Assembly (NCBI GenBank): GCA_023266195.1
Contig: JAHFRP010000001.1
Location: forward strand, 474,321-538,320
DNA from: Sulfuricella sp.
Lineage (GTDB): Bacteria; Pseudomonadota; Gammaproteobacteria; Burkholderiales; Sulfuricellaceae
DNA length: 64,000 nt
Direction of reading: 5' to 3'
Below the pieces are notes generated by a model. The model was not told the DNA's origin. It did not search any database and saw only the letters and a list, made by a program, of their open reading frames with translations. Position numbers and translations under genes: made by a program. Numbering within the stretch: position 1 is the first letter of the stretch; every line of letters begins with the position of its first letter. Positions 30,151 to 37,403 of the stretch are shown in pieces.

Positions 30151-31203
30151 ATGGACTGGCTAGACCTCGCCACGCGGATCGAGCCGCTGGAGGGCATTGC
30201 ACTCGACGCCGCCCTGGTCGGCGAGATGCAGCGCCGCGAGGCGGCGTTGCCGGACATCGATTTCTATACGCCCAGCTTCAAATCCTACGCCACTTCCGAG
30301 ATCGGCGCCTGCGGCAAGAGCGCGTGGCCGGCGGTTTCCATCACCGGGCCGGACTGCAAGCTGCAATGCGACCATTGCAAGGGGAAGGTGCTGGAAAGCA
30401 TGATCCCGGCGCGCACTCCGGAAGAGCTCTGGGCGGTGGCCAATCGGCAGATCGAGCGCGGTGCGCGCGGCATGCTGTTGACCGGCGGTTCGAACCTGCG
30501 CAACGAAGTCGAATACGATCCTTACTATTCCACCATCCGCCGCATCAAGGATGACTTCCCCAACTTCCGGATCGCCCTGCACACCGCGCTGGTGGACCGC
30601 GACGCGGCTCGATGCATGGAAGACAGCGGCATCGACGCCGCCATGATGGACGTGATCGGCGCGCAGGACACCATCACCCAGGTTTATCATCTCAAGCGCA
30701 ACGTGGACGACTTCGAGCGCACCCTGGAAAACCTGGCGGCGACGCGCCTCAAGGTGGTGCCGCATATCGTGCTGGGGCTGCATTACGGGAAATTCCTCGG
30801 CGAGCGGCGCGCTTTGCAGATGGTGGGCCGCCACCGGCCGTCGGCGTTGGTGCTGGTGGTGGCGATGCCGTTCTATGCGCCGGCTCATCGGCCTTTTGCC
30901 GTGCCGGACAGCCATGAGATCGGCCGCTTCTTCCTCGACGCGCGCGCCACTTTGCCGGAGATCCCGCTGCTTCTGGGCTGCGCGCGCCCGGCGGGGCGGG
31001 CCAAGGCCGAAATCGATGCCTACGCCGTGATGGCCGGGCTGAACGGCATCGCCCATCCCGCCGACGGCATGGTCGCGCTGGCCGCGCAGTTCGGCAGGAA
31101 TGCACGGATCGCCGCAGCCTGCTGCTCAATGGCGGTAGGCGGTGAAATGATCATGGAGACCGGGCAATGGATAAAGTCTGGCGCGTCGTCGATACCGGCC
31201 TGA
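30151..31203 (+). CDS. lipS1: Radical SAM protein LipS1-like (lipoyl sulfur insertion)
   Basis: 350 residues. A radical SAM motif CxxxCxxC is at C69, C73 and C76 (GPDCKLQCDHCKGK), in a protein unlike classical LipA but placed beside lbpA. LipS1/LipS2 pairs insert the two sulfur atoms into octanoylated LbpA (established for the sHdr-type lipoate assembly). The ATG at 30151 follows the REP palindrome directly and lacks a clear ribosome site; earlier in-frame ATGs lie inside the palindrome. It overlaps the ligase by 37 bp. The 1/2 assignment rests on gene order. Confidence 0.82.
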   Translation: MDWLDLATRIEPLEGIALDAALVGEMQRREAALPDIDFYTPSFKSYATSEIGACGKSAWPAVSITGPDCKLQCDHCKGKVLESMIPARTPEELWAVANRQIERGARGMLLTGGSNLRNEVEYDPYYSTIRRIKDDFPNFRIALHTALVDRDAARCMEDSGIDAAMMDVIGAQDTITQVYHLKRNVDDFERTLENLAATRLKVVPHIVLGLHYGKFLGERRALQMVGRHRPSALVLVVAMPFYAPAHRPFAVPDSHEIGRFFLDARATLPEIPLLLGCARPAGRAKAEIDAYAVMAGLNGIAHPADGMVALAAQFGRNARIAAACCSMAVGGEMIMETGQWIKSGASSIPA

Positions 31204-32219
31204 GGCCGGCGGCTGAGAATATCGCCTTCAACCGCGCCCTGCTCGAAGCTCGCCAGGCCGGCGAAATCCCCAATACCCTGCGCTTCCTGCGGTTTACGCC
31301 GAGCGCGCTGCTCGGCTACCACCAGAGCGCCGAGCAGGAACTCGAACTCGGTTATTGCCGCGCCAACCAGATTGAAGTGCAGCGCCGCATCACCGGCGGC
31401 GGCGCGATCTATTTCGATGAAACCCAGCTCGGCTGGGAGCTTTATCTTGCCAAGCCGGATCTGGGCTGTGCCGACATGGCGCAAATCTCCCGTCGCATCT
31501 GCGAAGCGGCGGCGCGGGGAATTTCCTCGTTGGGGGTTGAGGCGCGGTACCGGCCGCGCAACGACATCGAAGTGGATGGCAGGAAGATTTCCGGCACCGG
31601 CGGCGCGTTCGAGGGCAATGCGCTGATGTTTCAGGGCACGCTGCTTATCCGGTTCGACGTGGAGAAAATGCTGCGCGTGCTGCGCATTCCCGCCGAAAAG
31701 CTGTCCGGCAAGGCGATCACCTCGGCGCGGGAGAGGGTGGCTAATTTGGCTGATCTTCTAGGTTTTGTGCCGGATACGGAAGCGATCAAATGGGTTTTGT
31801 CGGCGGCATTTGCGCAGGAATTCGGCGTTTCCTTCCTGCCGGGCGAGCTGACGGTGCCGGAGCTGGTGCGCTATCGGGAAGCGCTCGCCGAAATCATCCG
31901 GCCCGAATGGATCGACCAGATTGTCCGTCCGGCTGCCGACATGCCGCTGCTGCAAGCCGTTTGCAAATTTCCCGGCGGGTTGCTGCGGGCAAGCCTGGCT
32001 TTCGACGCGCCCGCCCGACGGATCAAACAGGTCTGGTTCAGCGGCGATTTTTTCGTCAGCCCGAAGCGAACCGTGGCCGACCTCGAAGCGGCGCTGCGCG
32101 ACGTGCCGCTGGCTGAAATCGAGCCACGCATAGCAGCGTTTTTCGCGCAGGCGCAGGCGGACTTGCAGTCGCTTGCACCCGCGGATTTTGTGGCGGCGAT
32201 CAAGCAGGCCGTCGAATGA
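31167..32219 (+). CDS. Lipoate-protein ligase of the sLpl(AB) type
   Basis: 350 residues. The N-terminal catalytic domain has RRITGGGA (73-80) and RNDIEVDGRKISGTGG (131-146) with the likely catalytic Lys140; the C-terminal ~90 residues resemble the small accessory domain (LplB-like) joined in one chain. Such ligases attach lipoate or octanoate to LbpA in organisms with the sHdr pathway. Overlaps lipS1 at the 5' end and lipT at the 3' end by 4 bp (ATGA), so translation is coupled. Confidence 0.87.
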   Translation: MDKVWRVVDTGLRPAAENIAFNRALLEARQAGEIPNTLRFLRFTPSALLGYHQSAEQELELGYCRANQIEVQRRITGGGAIYFDETQLGWELYLAKPDLGCADMAQISRRICEAAARGISSLGVEARYRPRNDIEVDGRKISGTGGAFEGNALMFQGTLLIRFDVEKMLRVLRIPAEKLSGKAITSARERVANLADLLGFVPDTEAIKWVLSAAFAQEFGVSFLPGELTVPELVRYREALAEIIRPEWIDQIVRPAADMPLLQAVCKFPGGLLRASLAFDAPARRIKQVWFSGDFFVSPKRTVADLEAALRDVPLAEIEPRIAAFFAQAQADLQSLAPADFVAAIKQAVE

Positions 32220-33295
32220 ACGTGGCCCGGCAGGCAGTCGATGTCCTGGTGATCGGCCTCGGCCCGGCCGGCGGCGCGGCCGCGCTGGCGGCGGCGCGGG
32301 CCGGGCTGAAGGTGGCCGCGGTCGAGCGTCGGCGGGAAATCGGCGTGCCGGTGCAGTGCGCCGAATTCATCCCCTTGCCGCTGGGACGCCATGCCCAGGC
32401 CGCGGGCATACTGCAGCAGCGCATACGGGGCATGATCAGCCACCTGCCTTCGGGTAAGGCCGAAACAACCGATTCGCCCGGCCTGATGGTAGACCGCGCC
32501 GCCTTCGACCAGGCGCTGGCTCGGCAGGCTGAAAACAACGGTGCGACGCTGTATCCGCACAGCAGCCTGGTCGAGCTCGATAGCGCCGATTCGTCGGCCG
32601 TGGTGGCCACGCCGCGGGGGCAAATCCGCTTCAATTACCGGCTGCTGATCGCCGCCGACGGTCCGCATTCCTTCGTCGCGCGCGCGCATGGCCTGGACCG
32701 GCCGGAAACGGTGCATGCGCGGCAATACACCGTGGCGCTGAATCAACCGTGTGATGATACCGAAATCTGGCTTTCCGCCGACTATCCCGGCGGCTATGCC
32801 TGGCTGTTTCCCCGCGGCCCGGTCGCCAATCTCGGCGTCGGCGTGGACAAGCGTTTTGCCGCCGATCCGAAGGCCTTGCTGGACGCGCTGCATGGCCAAC
32901 TGGCCGCCGAAGGACGAGTGGGCAAAACGATTCTGCGCCGCACCGGCGGGGCGATTCCGGTCGGCGGCTTGCGCGCGAATCTGGTGATCGGCAACGCGTT
33001 GTTCGTCGGCGATGCCGCCGGGTTGACTCATCCCGTCACCGGCGCGGGCATTGCCGCCGCCGTGGCATCCGGCGAGCGTGCCGGGCAGGCGGCGGCAGGG
33101 TGGCTGCTGGAGCGCGACGAAACTGCCCTGCAGGAATTCGAGCAGGACATCCGCGACCAGTTCGGGGCGAGCCTGCAACGCGCGCTGGCGCGCCGGGCCA
33201 GGCTCGGGCAATATTGGCGGACTCCGGCGGCAGGCGACGACGCTATCCAACGACGCGGCTGGATGGCTTTTCCGGAATATTACGAGTCGGCGTAG
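32216..33295 (+). CDS. lipT: FAD-dependent oxidoreductase LipT-like (geranylgeranyl-reductase family)
   Basis: 359 residues. FAD-binding VLVIGLGPAGGAAALAAARA at the N-terminus, a second family motif GVPVQCAEFIP, and the C-terminal FAD motif LFVGDAAGLTHPVTGAGIAA. A flavoprotein of this class is regularly encoded in lipS1-lipS2 clusters and is proposed to reduce partner enzymes; its exact reaction is unproven. It overlaps the ligase by 4 bp. The TAG stop is formed by the GTAG end of a REP-like repeat. Confidence 0.82.
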   Translation: MNVARQAVDVLVIGLGPAGGAAALAAARAGLKVAAVERRREIGVPVQCAEFIPLPLGRHAQAAGILQQRIRGMISHLPSGKAETTDSPGLMVDRAAFDQALARQAENNGATLYPHSSLVELDSADSSAVVATPRGQIRFNYRLLIAADGPHSFVARAHGLDRPETVHARQYTVALNQPCDDTEIWLSADYPGGYAWLFPRGPVANLGVGVDKRFAADPKALLDALHGQLAAEGRVGKTILRRTGGAIPVGGLRANLVIGNALFVGDAAGLTHPVTGAGIAAAVASGERAGQAAAGWLLERDETALQEFEQDIRDQFGASLQRALARRARLGQYWRTPAAGDDAIQRRGWMAFPEYYESA

Positions 33296-33365
33296 GTCGG
33301 GCGCCCCGTGCCCGACGCCTCGGCCGTCGTGGGCGGACTTGTCGGGCGCGGGGTGCCCGACCTAC
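33292..33365. repeat. GTAG-bounded REP-like palindrome after lipT
   Basis: GTAGGTCGGGCGCCCCGTGC... pairs with GTCGGGCGCGGGGTGCCCGA... ending CCTAC, with two mismatches over 25-bp arms. Its first four bases hold the lipT stop codon. Confidence 0.75.
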
Positions 33366-33390
33366 AAAACTACGAGGAGCAAGCGCCGTC

Positions 33391-33461
33391 GTAGGATGCG
33401 GTGAAGGATGAACCGCATCGTTCGCGATTGATGCGGTTCGCTTGGGCTCACCGCATCCTAC
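33391..33461. repeat. Second GTAG-bounded palindrome before lipS2
   Basis: GTAGGATGCGGTGA (33391-33404) is the exact complement of TCACCGCATCCTAC (33448-33461); an inner stem AACCGCATC/GATGCGGTT lies between. Head to tail with the previous repeat. Confidence 0.75.
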
Positions 33462-33511
33462 GCCCCGCATTTCGCAACTCGACGACGAAACGCCTCTTTT
33501 CACAGGAACAC

Positions 33512-34627
33512 ATGTCCTTGCTTGATTTTTTCCCTCCCGACTACCGCGTCAAAACCCCGGCGATGCGCAGCCCCGAATACGTCCAGATGAGCACGGCGGC
33601 GGCGATCACGCTGGGCCTCGTTCCCGGTCGCATCTACCGCGCCGGCTGCACCCATTGCCTCAACCTGCTGTTGACCTATCCCGAAGGCTGCCGCGCCAAC
33701 TGCGCCTATTGCGGGCTGGCGCGGCACCGCGAAGAGGCGCGCGATTACGCCGACCGCAACTTCATCCGGGTGGACTGGCCGGCGCTGCGCTACCGGGAGG
33801 TGATCGAGCGCGTCCAGGCGGGCGGAGATCGGGGCCGGTTCGAGCGCATGTGCATTTCCATGATCAGCCACCCCGACTCGAACCGCGACACGCTCGCGCT
33901 GCTGGCGCAATGGGTCGAGGCCTTGCCGCATGTCCCGGTTTCCATCCTCTCCAATCCCACTACCATGGAGCGCGACGACCTGGTGCGCCTCAAGCAGGCC
34001 GGCGCCGAGATTTTTACCGTCGCGCTCGATGCGGTGACCCCGGAAATCTTCGAGCGCACGCGGGGCAAGGCAGTGGACAGTCCGCATCGCTGGAGCAAAT
34101 ATTGGCAATCCATCGAGTGGGCGGCGGAAATTTTCGGGCCGGAAAAATTCGGTGCGCACCTGATTTGCGGCATGGGGGAAACCGAGCGCGAATTTCTCGA
34201 AGCGGTGCAAAAGATTCGCGACATGGGCGGCCATAGCCATCTGTTCGCCTTCTTCCCGGAACAAGGCTCGCTGATGGAAGACTGGCCGGCCTGCGGAAAG
34301 GCGCAGTGGCGGCGGGTGCAACTGGCCCGTTTCGTCATCGATTACGCCGGCGGCGATTTCCGTTGCATGGCGTTTGACGGGGCGGGACAACTGACGGGCT
34401 TCGGCGTGGAGGAAAGCGAACTGGCGAAGATCGTGGAATCGGGCACTCCGTTCCGCACTTCAGGCTGCCCGGGCAAGGACGACACGGAGATTTCCGCGTG
34501 CAACCGCCCGTATGGCGACAGTCCGCCGACTGACATTTTGTCATTTCCGTTTAAGTTGAGACTTGAAGATATTGATATCGTTAAACAACATCTCAATGGA
34601 AAAAACGTAAAAACATTTTTTGAATGA
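33512..34627 (+). CDS. lipS2: Radical SAM protein LipS2-like (lipoyl sulfur insertion)
   Basis: 371 residues. The radical SAM motif is C60-x3-C64-x2-C67 in PEGCRANCAYCGLA, preceded by GCTHCLNLLL with two more cysteines (C46, C49), and a late cysteine pair (SGCPGKDDTEISACNRP) that could hold the auxiliary cluster. The fold resembles BioB-type radical SAM proteins. With LipS1 it should convert octanoyl-LbpA to lipoyl-LbpA. ATG 33512 has AGGAA upstream; a frame extends further upstream but runs through the REP repeats. Separated from lipT by 216 bp holding two palindromes. Confidence 0.85.
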   Translation: MSLLDFFPPDYRVKTPAMRSPEYVQMSTAAAITLGLVPGRIYRAGCTHCLNLLLTYPEGCRANCAYCGLARHREEARDYADRNFIRVDWPALRYREVIERVQAGGDRGRFERMCISMISHPDSNRDTLALLAQWVEALPHVPVSILSNPTTMERDDLVRLKQAGAEIFTVALDAVTPEIFERTRGKAVDSPHRWSKYWQSIEWAAEIFGPEKFGAHLICGMGETEREFLEAVQKIRDMGGHSHLFAFFPEQGSLMEDWPACGKAQWRRVQLARFVIDYAGGDFRCMAFDGAGQLTGFGVEESELAKIVESGTPFRTSGCPGKDDTEISACNRPYGDSPPTDILSFPFKLRLEDIDIVKQHLNGKNVKTFFE

Positions 34628-34632
34628 GCTAA

Positions 34633-34660
34633 TGTGTTGCAAAAACACAACAAATTTTTT
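34633..34660 (+). terminator. Possible weak terminator after lipS2
   Basis: TGTGTT, GCAAA, AACACA followed by ACAAATTTTTTTT. The stem is short and AT-rich. Confidence 0.4.
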
Positions 34661-34733
34661 TTGGCAATTTATTGTTTTAATGGATTTATTTGTTTATTAG
34701 GAATGACTAATACACTGATTTTCAAAAAGTTAT

Positions 34734-34761
34734 TTGTGAGGCTTATCAGGTTGTGTAATAT
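34734..34761 (+). promoter_or_regulatory. Candidate sigma-70 promoter of fadL
   Basis: TTGTGA, 16 bp, TAATAT in an AT-rich stretch, about 107 bp before the fadL start, leaving a leader of about 100 nt. Confidence 0.45.
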
Positions 34762-34867
34762 TTGTGACATGGCTTGGAAAACATCCGGATTGAAACAGTG
34801 AACCGGTACAACAAAACTATCCCGGCCAGGCTGATTTTCTTAAATACCTTAACGGAGGCTCACAATA

Positions 34868-36154
34868 ATGAAACTAAAAGTATTGGTAGGCGTATTGGCA
34901 GTGGCGGGTCTGGCGATGCCGGGCATGGCTTCGGCGACCAACGGTTATTTTTCGCATGGCTACGGCATGACTGCCAAGGGCATGGGCGGCGCGGCAACGG
35001 CAACTGCAAGCGATACCATGGGCGGCGCGAACAACCCGGCCAGCATGGTTTGGGTGGGCGACCGGATGGATGTCGGGGTGGACTGGTTCAGCCCGGAGCG
35101 TAGCGCGAGTCGGACGGGAAGCGGTGTCAATTTCTCGTCGGATAGCGAAAGCACCAATTTCTACGTGCCGGAATTCGGCTACAACATGATGCTCGGGGAC
35201 AAGATGTCGCTCGGTATCACGGTTTACGGCAATGGCGGCATGAATACCGATTACCAGTCGGCGTCGGCCAAAACGGCTTGCGGTCCCGGCGGCAACTTTT
35301 TTTGTGACGGGAAAGGCGGCAAAGTAGGCGTCAACCTGGAGCAATTGATTGTTGCCCCGACTTTCGCTTACAAACTCAACAACAGCAATTCCATCGGCGT
35401 ATCGCCATTGTTCGTGTACCAGCGTTTCAGTGCGGACGGCCTTGAAGGGTTTGGCCCCCTGTCCTCAGATCCTACTCGCCTCACGGGGACCGGGCATGAT
35501 TCTTCTACGGGCTGGGGCGTGCGTCTTGGCTGGCAAGGTAAAGTTAACGATAGTCTGACTTTGGGTGCTGCTTATGCGCCTAAAATCAACATGAGCAACT
35601 TCAAGCGATATGCCGGTCTGTTCGCTGAGCAGGGCGATTTTGATATTCCTGAAAACTGGAACGTCGGTCTGGCATTCAAGGCAACTCCTGCTGTAACCGT
35701 TGCATTGGATTATCAGCGCATCAATTACGGTGGCGTGAAGGCGATTTCGGACTCCGGCATCACTCCCGGATATGCAGGCCCTACAAGCCCACTTGCTTTG
35801 GGCGGAAGCAGCGGACTGGGATTTGGCTGGTCGAACGTCAACGTGGTGAAAATTGGCGTCGAATATAAGTACAGCGATGCGCTGACTCTGCGTGCCGGCA
35901 TCAATCATGGCACCAACCCGATCAAGTCTGGCGAGCAGACCTTCAATATCCTGGCTCCCGGTGTCGTGACCAATCATTACACGCTTGGCGCAACCTACGG
36001 CGTTACCAAGGACTCCGAGGTCACGGTCGCCTACATGCATGCTCAGGAAGAATCCGTGTCCGGCGCAACGAATCCTTACTTCCCGGTTGGCGGAACCGAA
36101 ACCATCAAGATGCATGAAAATTCTCTTGGCATCGCTTATGGCGTGAAGTTCTAA
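34868..36154 (+). CDS. fadL: FadL/TodX-family outer-membrane transporter
   Basis: 428 residues with a signal peptide (MKLKVLVGVLAVAGLAMPGMASA) and the mature N-terminus TNGYFSHGYGMTAKGMGGAA, which forms the hatch of FadL channels; the remainder alternates beta-strands and ends in ...NSLGIAYGVKF with a C-terminal Phe typical of outer-membrane barrels. FadL proteins admit hydrophobic molecules such as long-chain fatty acids or aromatic compounds. Its place next to the lipoylation cluster might be functional (for example uptake of hydrophobic or sulfur compounds) but it has its own promoter and terminator. Confidence 0.9.
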   Translation: MKLKVLVGVLAVAGLAMPGMASATNGYFSHGYGMTAKGMGGAATATASDTMGGANNPASMVWVGDRMDVGVDWFSPERSASRTGSGVNFSSDSESTNFYVPEFGYNMMLGDKMSLGITVYGNGGMNTDYQSASAKTACGPGGNFFCDGKGGKVGVNLEQLIVAPTFAYKLNNSNSIGVSPLFVYQRFSADGLEGFGPLSSDPTRLTGTGHDSSTGWGVRLGWQGKVNDSLTLGAAYAPKINMSNFKRYAGLFAEQGDFDIPENWNVGLAFKATPAVTVALDYQRINYGGVKAISDSGITPGYAGPTSPLALGGSSGLGFGWSNVNVVKIGVEYKYSDALTLRAGINHGTNPIKSGEQTFNILAPGVVTNHYTLGATYGVTKDSEVTVAYMHAQEESVSGATNPYFPVGGTETIKMHENSLGIAYGVKF

Positions 36155-36194
36155 TTCGGCCATTCACTAGAGTGAGTTCGTAAGCAACACAATC

Positions 36195-36229
36195 GGGCTG
36201 GGGATGAGCGATCGTCCTCAGCCCTTTTT
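36195..36229 (+). terminator. Terminator of fadL
   Basis: GGGCTGGGGA...TCCTCAGCCC followed by TTTTT: a stem of about 10 bp with one G-T type imperfection. Confidence 0.8.
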
Positions 36230-36262
36230 GTATAAAATCAATAAAACATCATCGGAGGCACA

Positions 36263-37162
36263 ATGAACAAAATAATCAACAAACTTCTCCTGGCAACACT
36301 GGCTTGGGGCGTGAGCATGGCGTCCCTGGCGGACGATGCGCTGCTCAAGCCTTTCGTGTTGGCCTCCAAGGGCCCCGGCACCGTCGCCGACAAGGTCGCC
36401 GCCGCCAAGGCCGCATTGCAGGCCAACGGCTTTACCGTGGTCGGCAGCTATTCGCCCTATCCGGAAACCACCATCGTCGCGGTGACCAACGATGAAATGA
36501 AGACCACCGCGGCCAAATCCGAGCACGGCGGCTTCGGTGCGGCGCAGCGCGTGGCGGTGACCAAGGTGAACGACGAGGTGCAGGTTTCCTACACCAACCC
36601 GACCTACATGGCCAACGGTTACCGCATGGAAGGCGATCTGCCGCAGACCGCGGCGAAGATGCAGGCTGCGCTGGGCAAGGTGGAGGATTTCGGCGCGGCG
36701 GGCCTGTCCGCATCGAAACTGCGCAAGTACCACTACGCTTTCGGCATGGAATATTTCGACGAGCCCGTTCCGCTGGCCGACTACGGCAGCTACGAAGAGG
36801 CGGTGAAGGCGGTGGAGGCCAATCTGGCGGCGGGCAAGGGCGGCGTCACCAAGGTCTACCGCGTCGATATTCCCGGCAAGAAGGAAACCGTGTTCGGCGT
36901 CGGCATGAAAGGCGGCGACAAGTACATGGACGACAAGTACATCATGAGCGTGATCGATTCCAAGGACATCAAATCGGCGGCGCATCTGCCGTACGAAATG
37001 CTGGTCACCGGCAACCACGTGATCGCCTTGTATGCCCGCTTCCGCATCGCGCTCGATTTCCCCGATCTGAAAATGATGGGCGCGAACAGCTTCATGAAGA
37101 TCATGGAATCTCCCGAAGCCATCCGCAAGGCGCTGGCGGTTGCGGCGGGCGGCAAGGAATAA
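36263..37162 (+). CDS. Secreted protein of unknown function, 299 residues
   Basis: Signal peptide MNKIINKLLLATLAWGVSMASLA, then a Lys/Ala-rich mature protein with two parts. The first (about 28-115) contains KAALQANGFTVVGSYSPYPE and a Ser/His-rich loop; the second (about 180-290) has KVYRVDIPGKKETVFGVGMK and ALYARFRIALDFPDLKMMG. No catalytic motif, cysteine or heme site is visible. I do not recognise the family. The gene has its own ribosome site (GGAGG) and a terminator 35 bp after the stop, and so forms a single-gene unit. Periplasmic location is inferred. Confidence 0.85.
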   Translation: MNKIINKLLLATLAWGVSMASLADDALLKPFVLASKGPGTVADKVAAAKAALQANGFTVVGSYSPYPETTIVAVTNDEMKTTAAKSEHGGFGAAQRVAVTKVNDEVQVSYTNPTYMANGYRMEGDLPQTAAKMQAALGKVEDFGAAGLSASKLRKYHYAFGMEYFDEPVPLADYGSYEEAVKAVEANLAAGKGGVTKVYRVDIPGKKETVFGVGMKGGDKYMDDKYIMSVIDSKDIKSAAHLPYEMLVTGNHVIALYARFRIALDFPDLKMMGANSFMKIMESPEAIRKALAVAAGGKE

Positions 37163-37196
37163 TACCAACCAACAAGGGCAGTACGCATGGCCTTGA

Positions 37197-37218
37197 CCCC
37201 GCTTCGGCGGGGTTTTTT
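37197..37218 (+). terminator. Strong intrinsic terminator
   Basis: CCCCGC, TTCG, GCGGGG followed by TTTTTT: a textbook UUCG tetraloop terminator. Confidence 0.95.
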
Positions 37219-37251
37219 ATTTTGGGTGGTTTTGCTGTGGGTATGGCTAGT

Positions 37252-37400
37252 GGTCAGTCACGTTGAATTATCGGGATGCGGCAAGGCTGGCTGCCTCCCC
37301 CTTTGAAAAAGGGGGATTGAGGGGGATTTAACGGTGGCGGCCAGCAGCGACGTTGCTAAATCCCCCCTAACTCCCCTTTTTCAAAGGGGGGAATACCTTT
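37252..37400. repeat. About 150-bp intergenic repeat, copy 1
   Basis: Begins GGTCAGTCACGTTGAATTAT and contains CCCCCTTTGAAAAAGGGGGA and later TTTTTCAAAGGGGGGAATAC, so it folds back on itself. A homologous copy lies in inverse orientation at 55557-55708. It adjoins the valS stop. Confidence 0.85.
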
Positions 37401-37403
37401 GTT

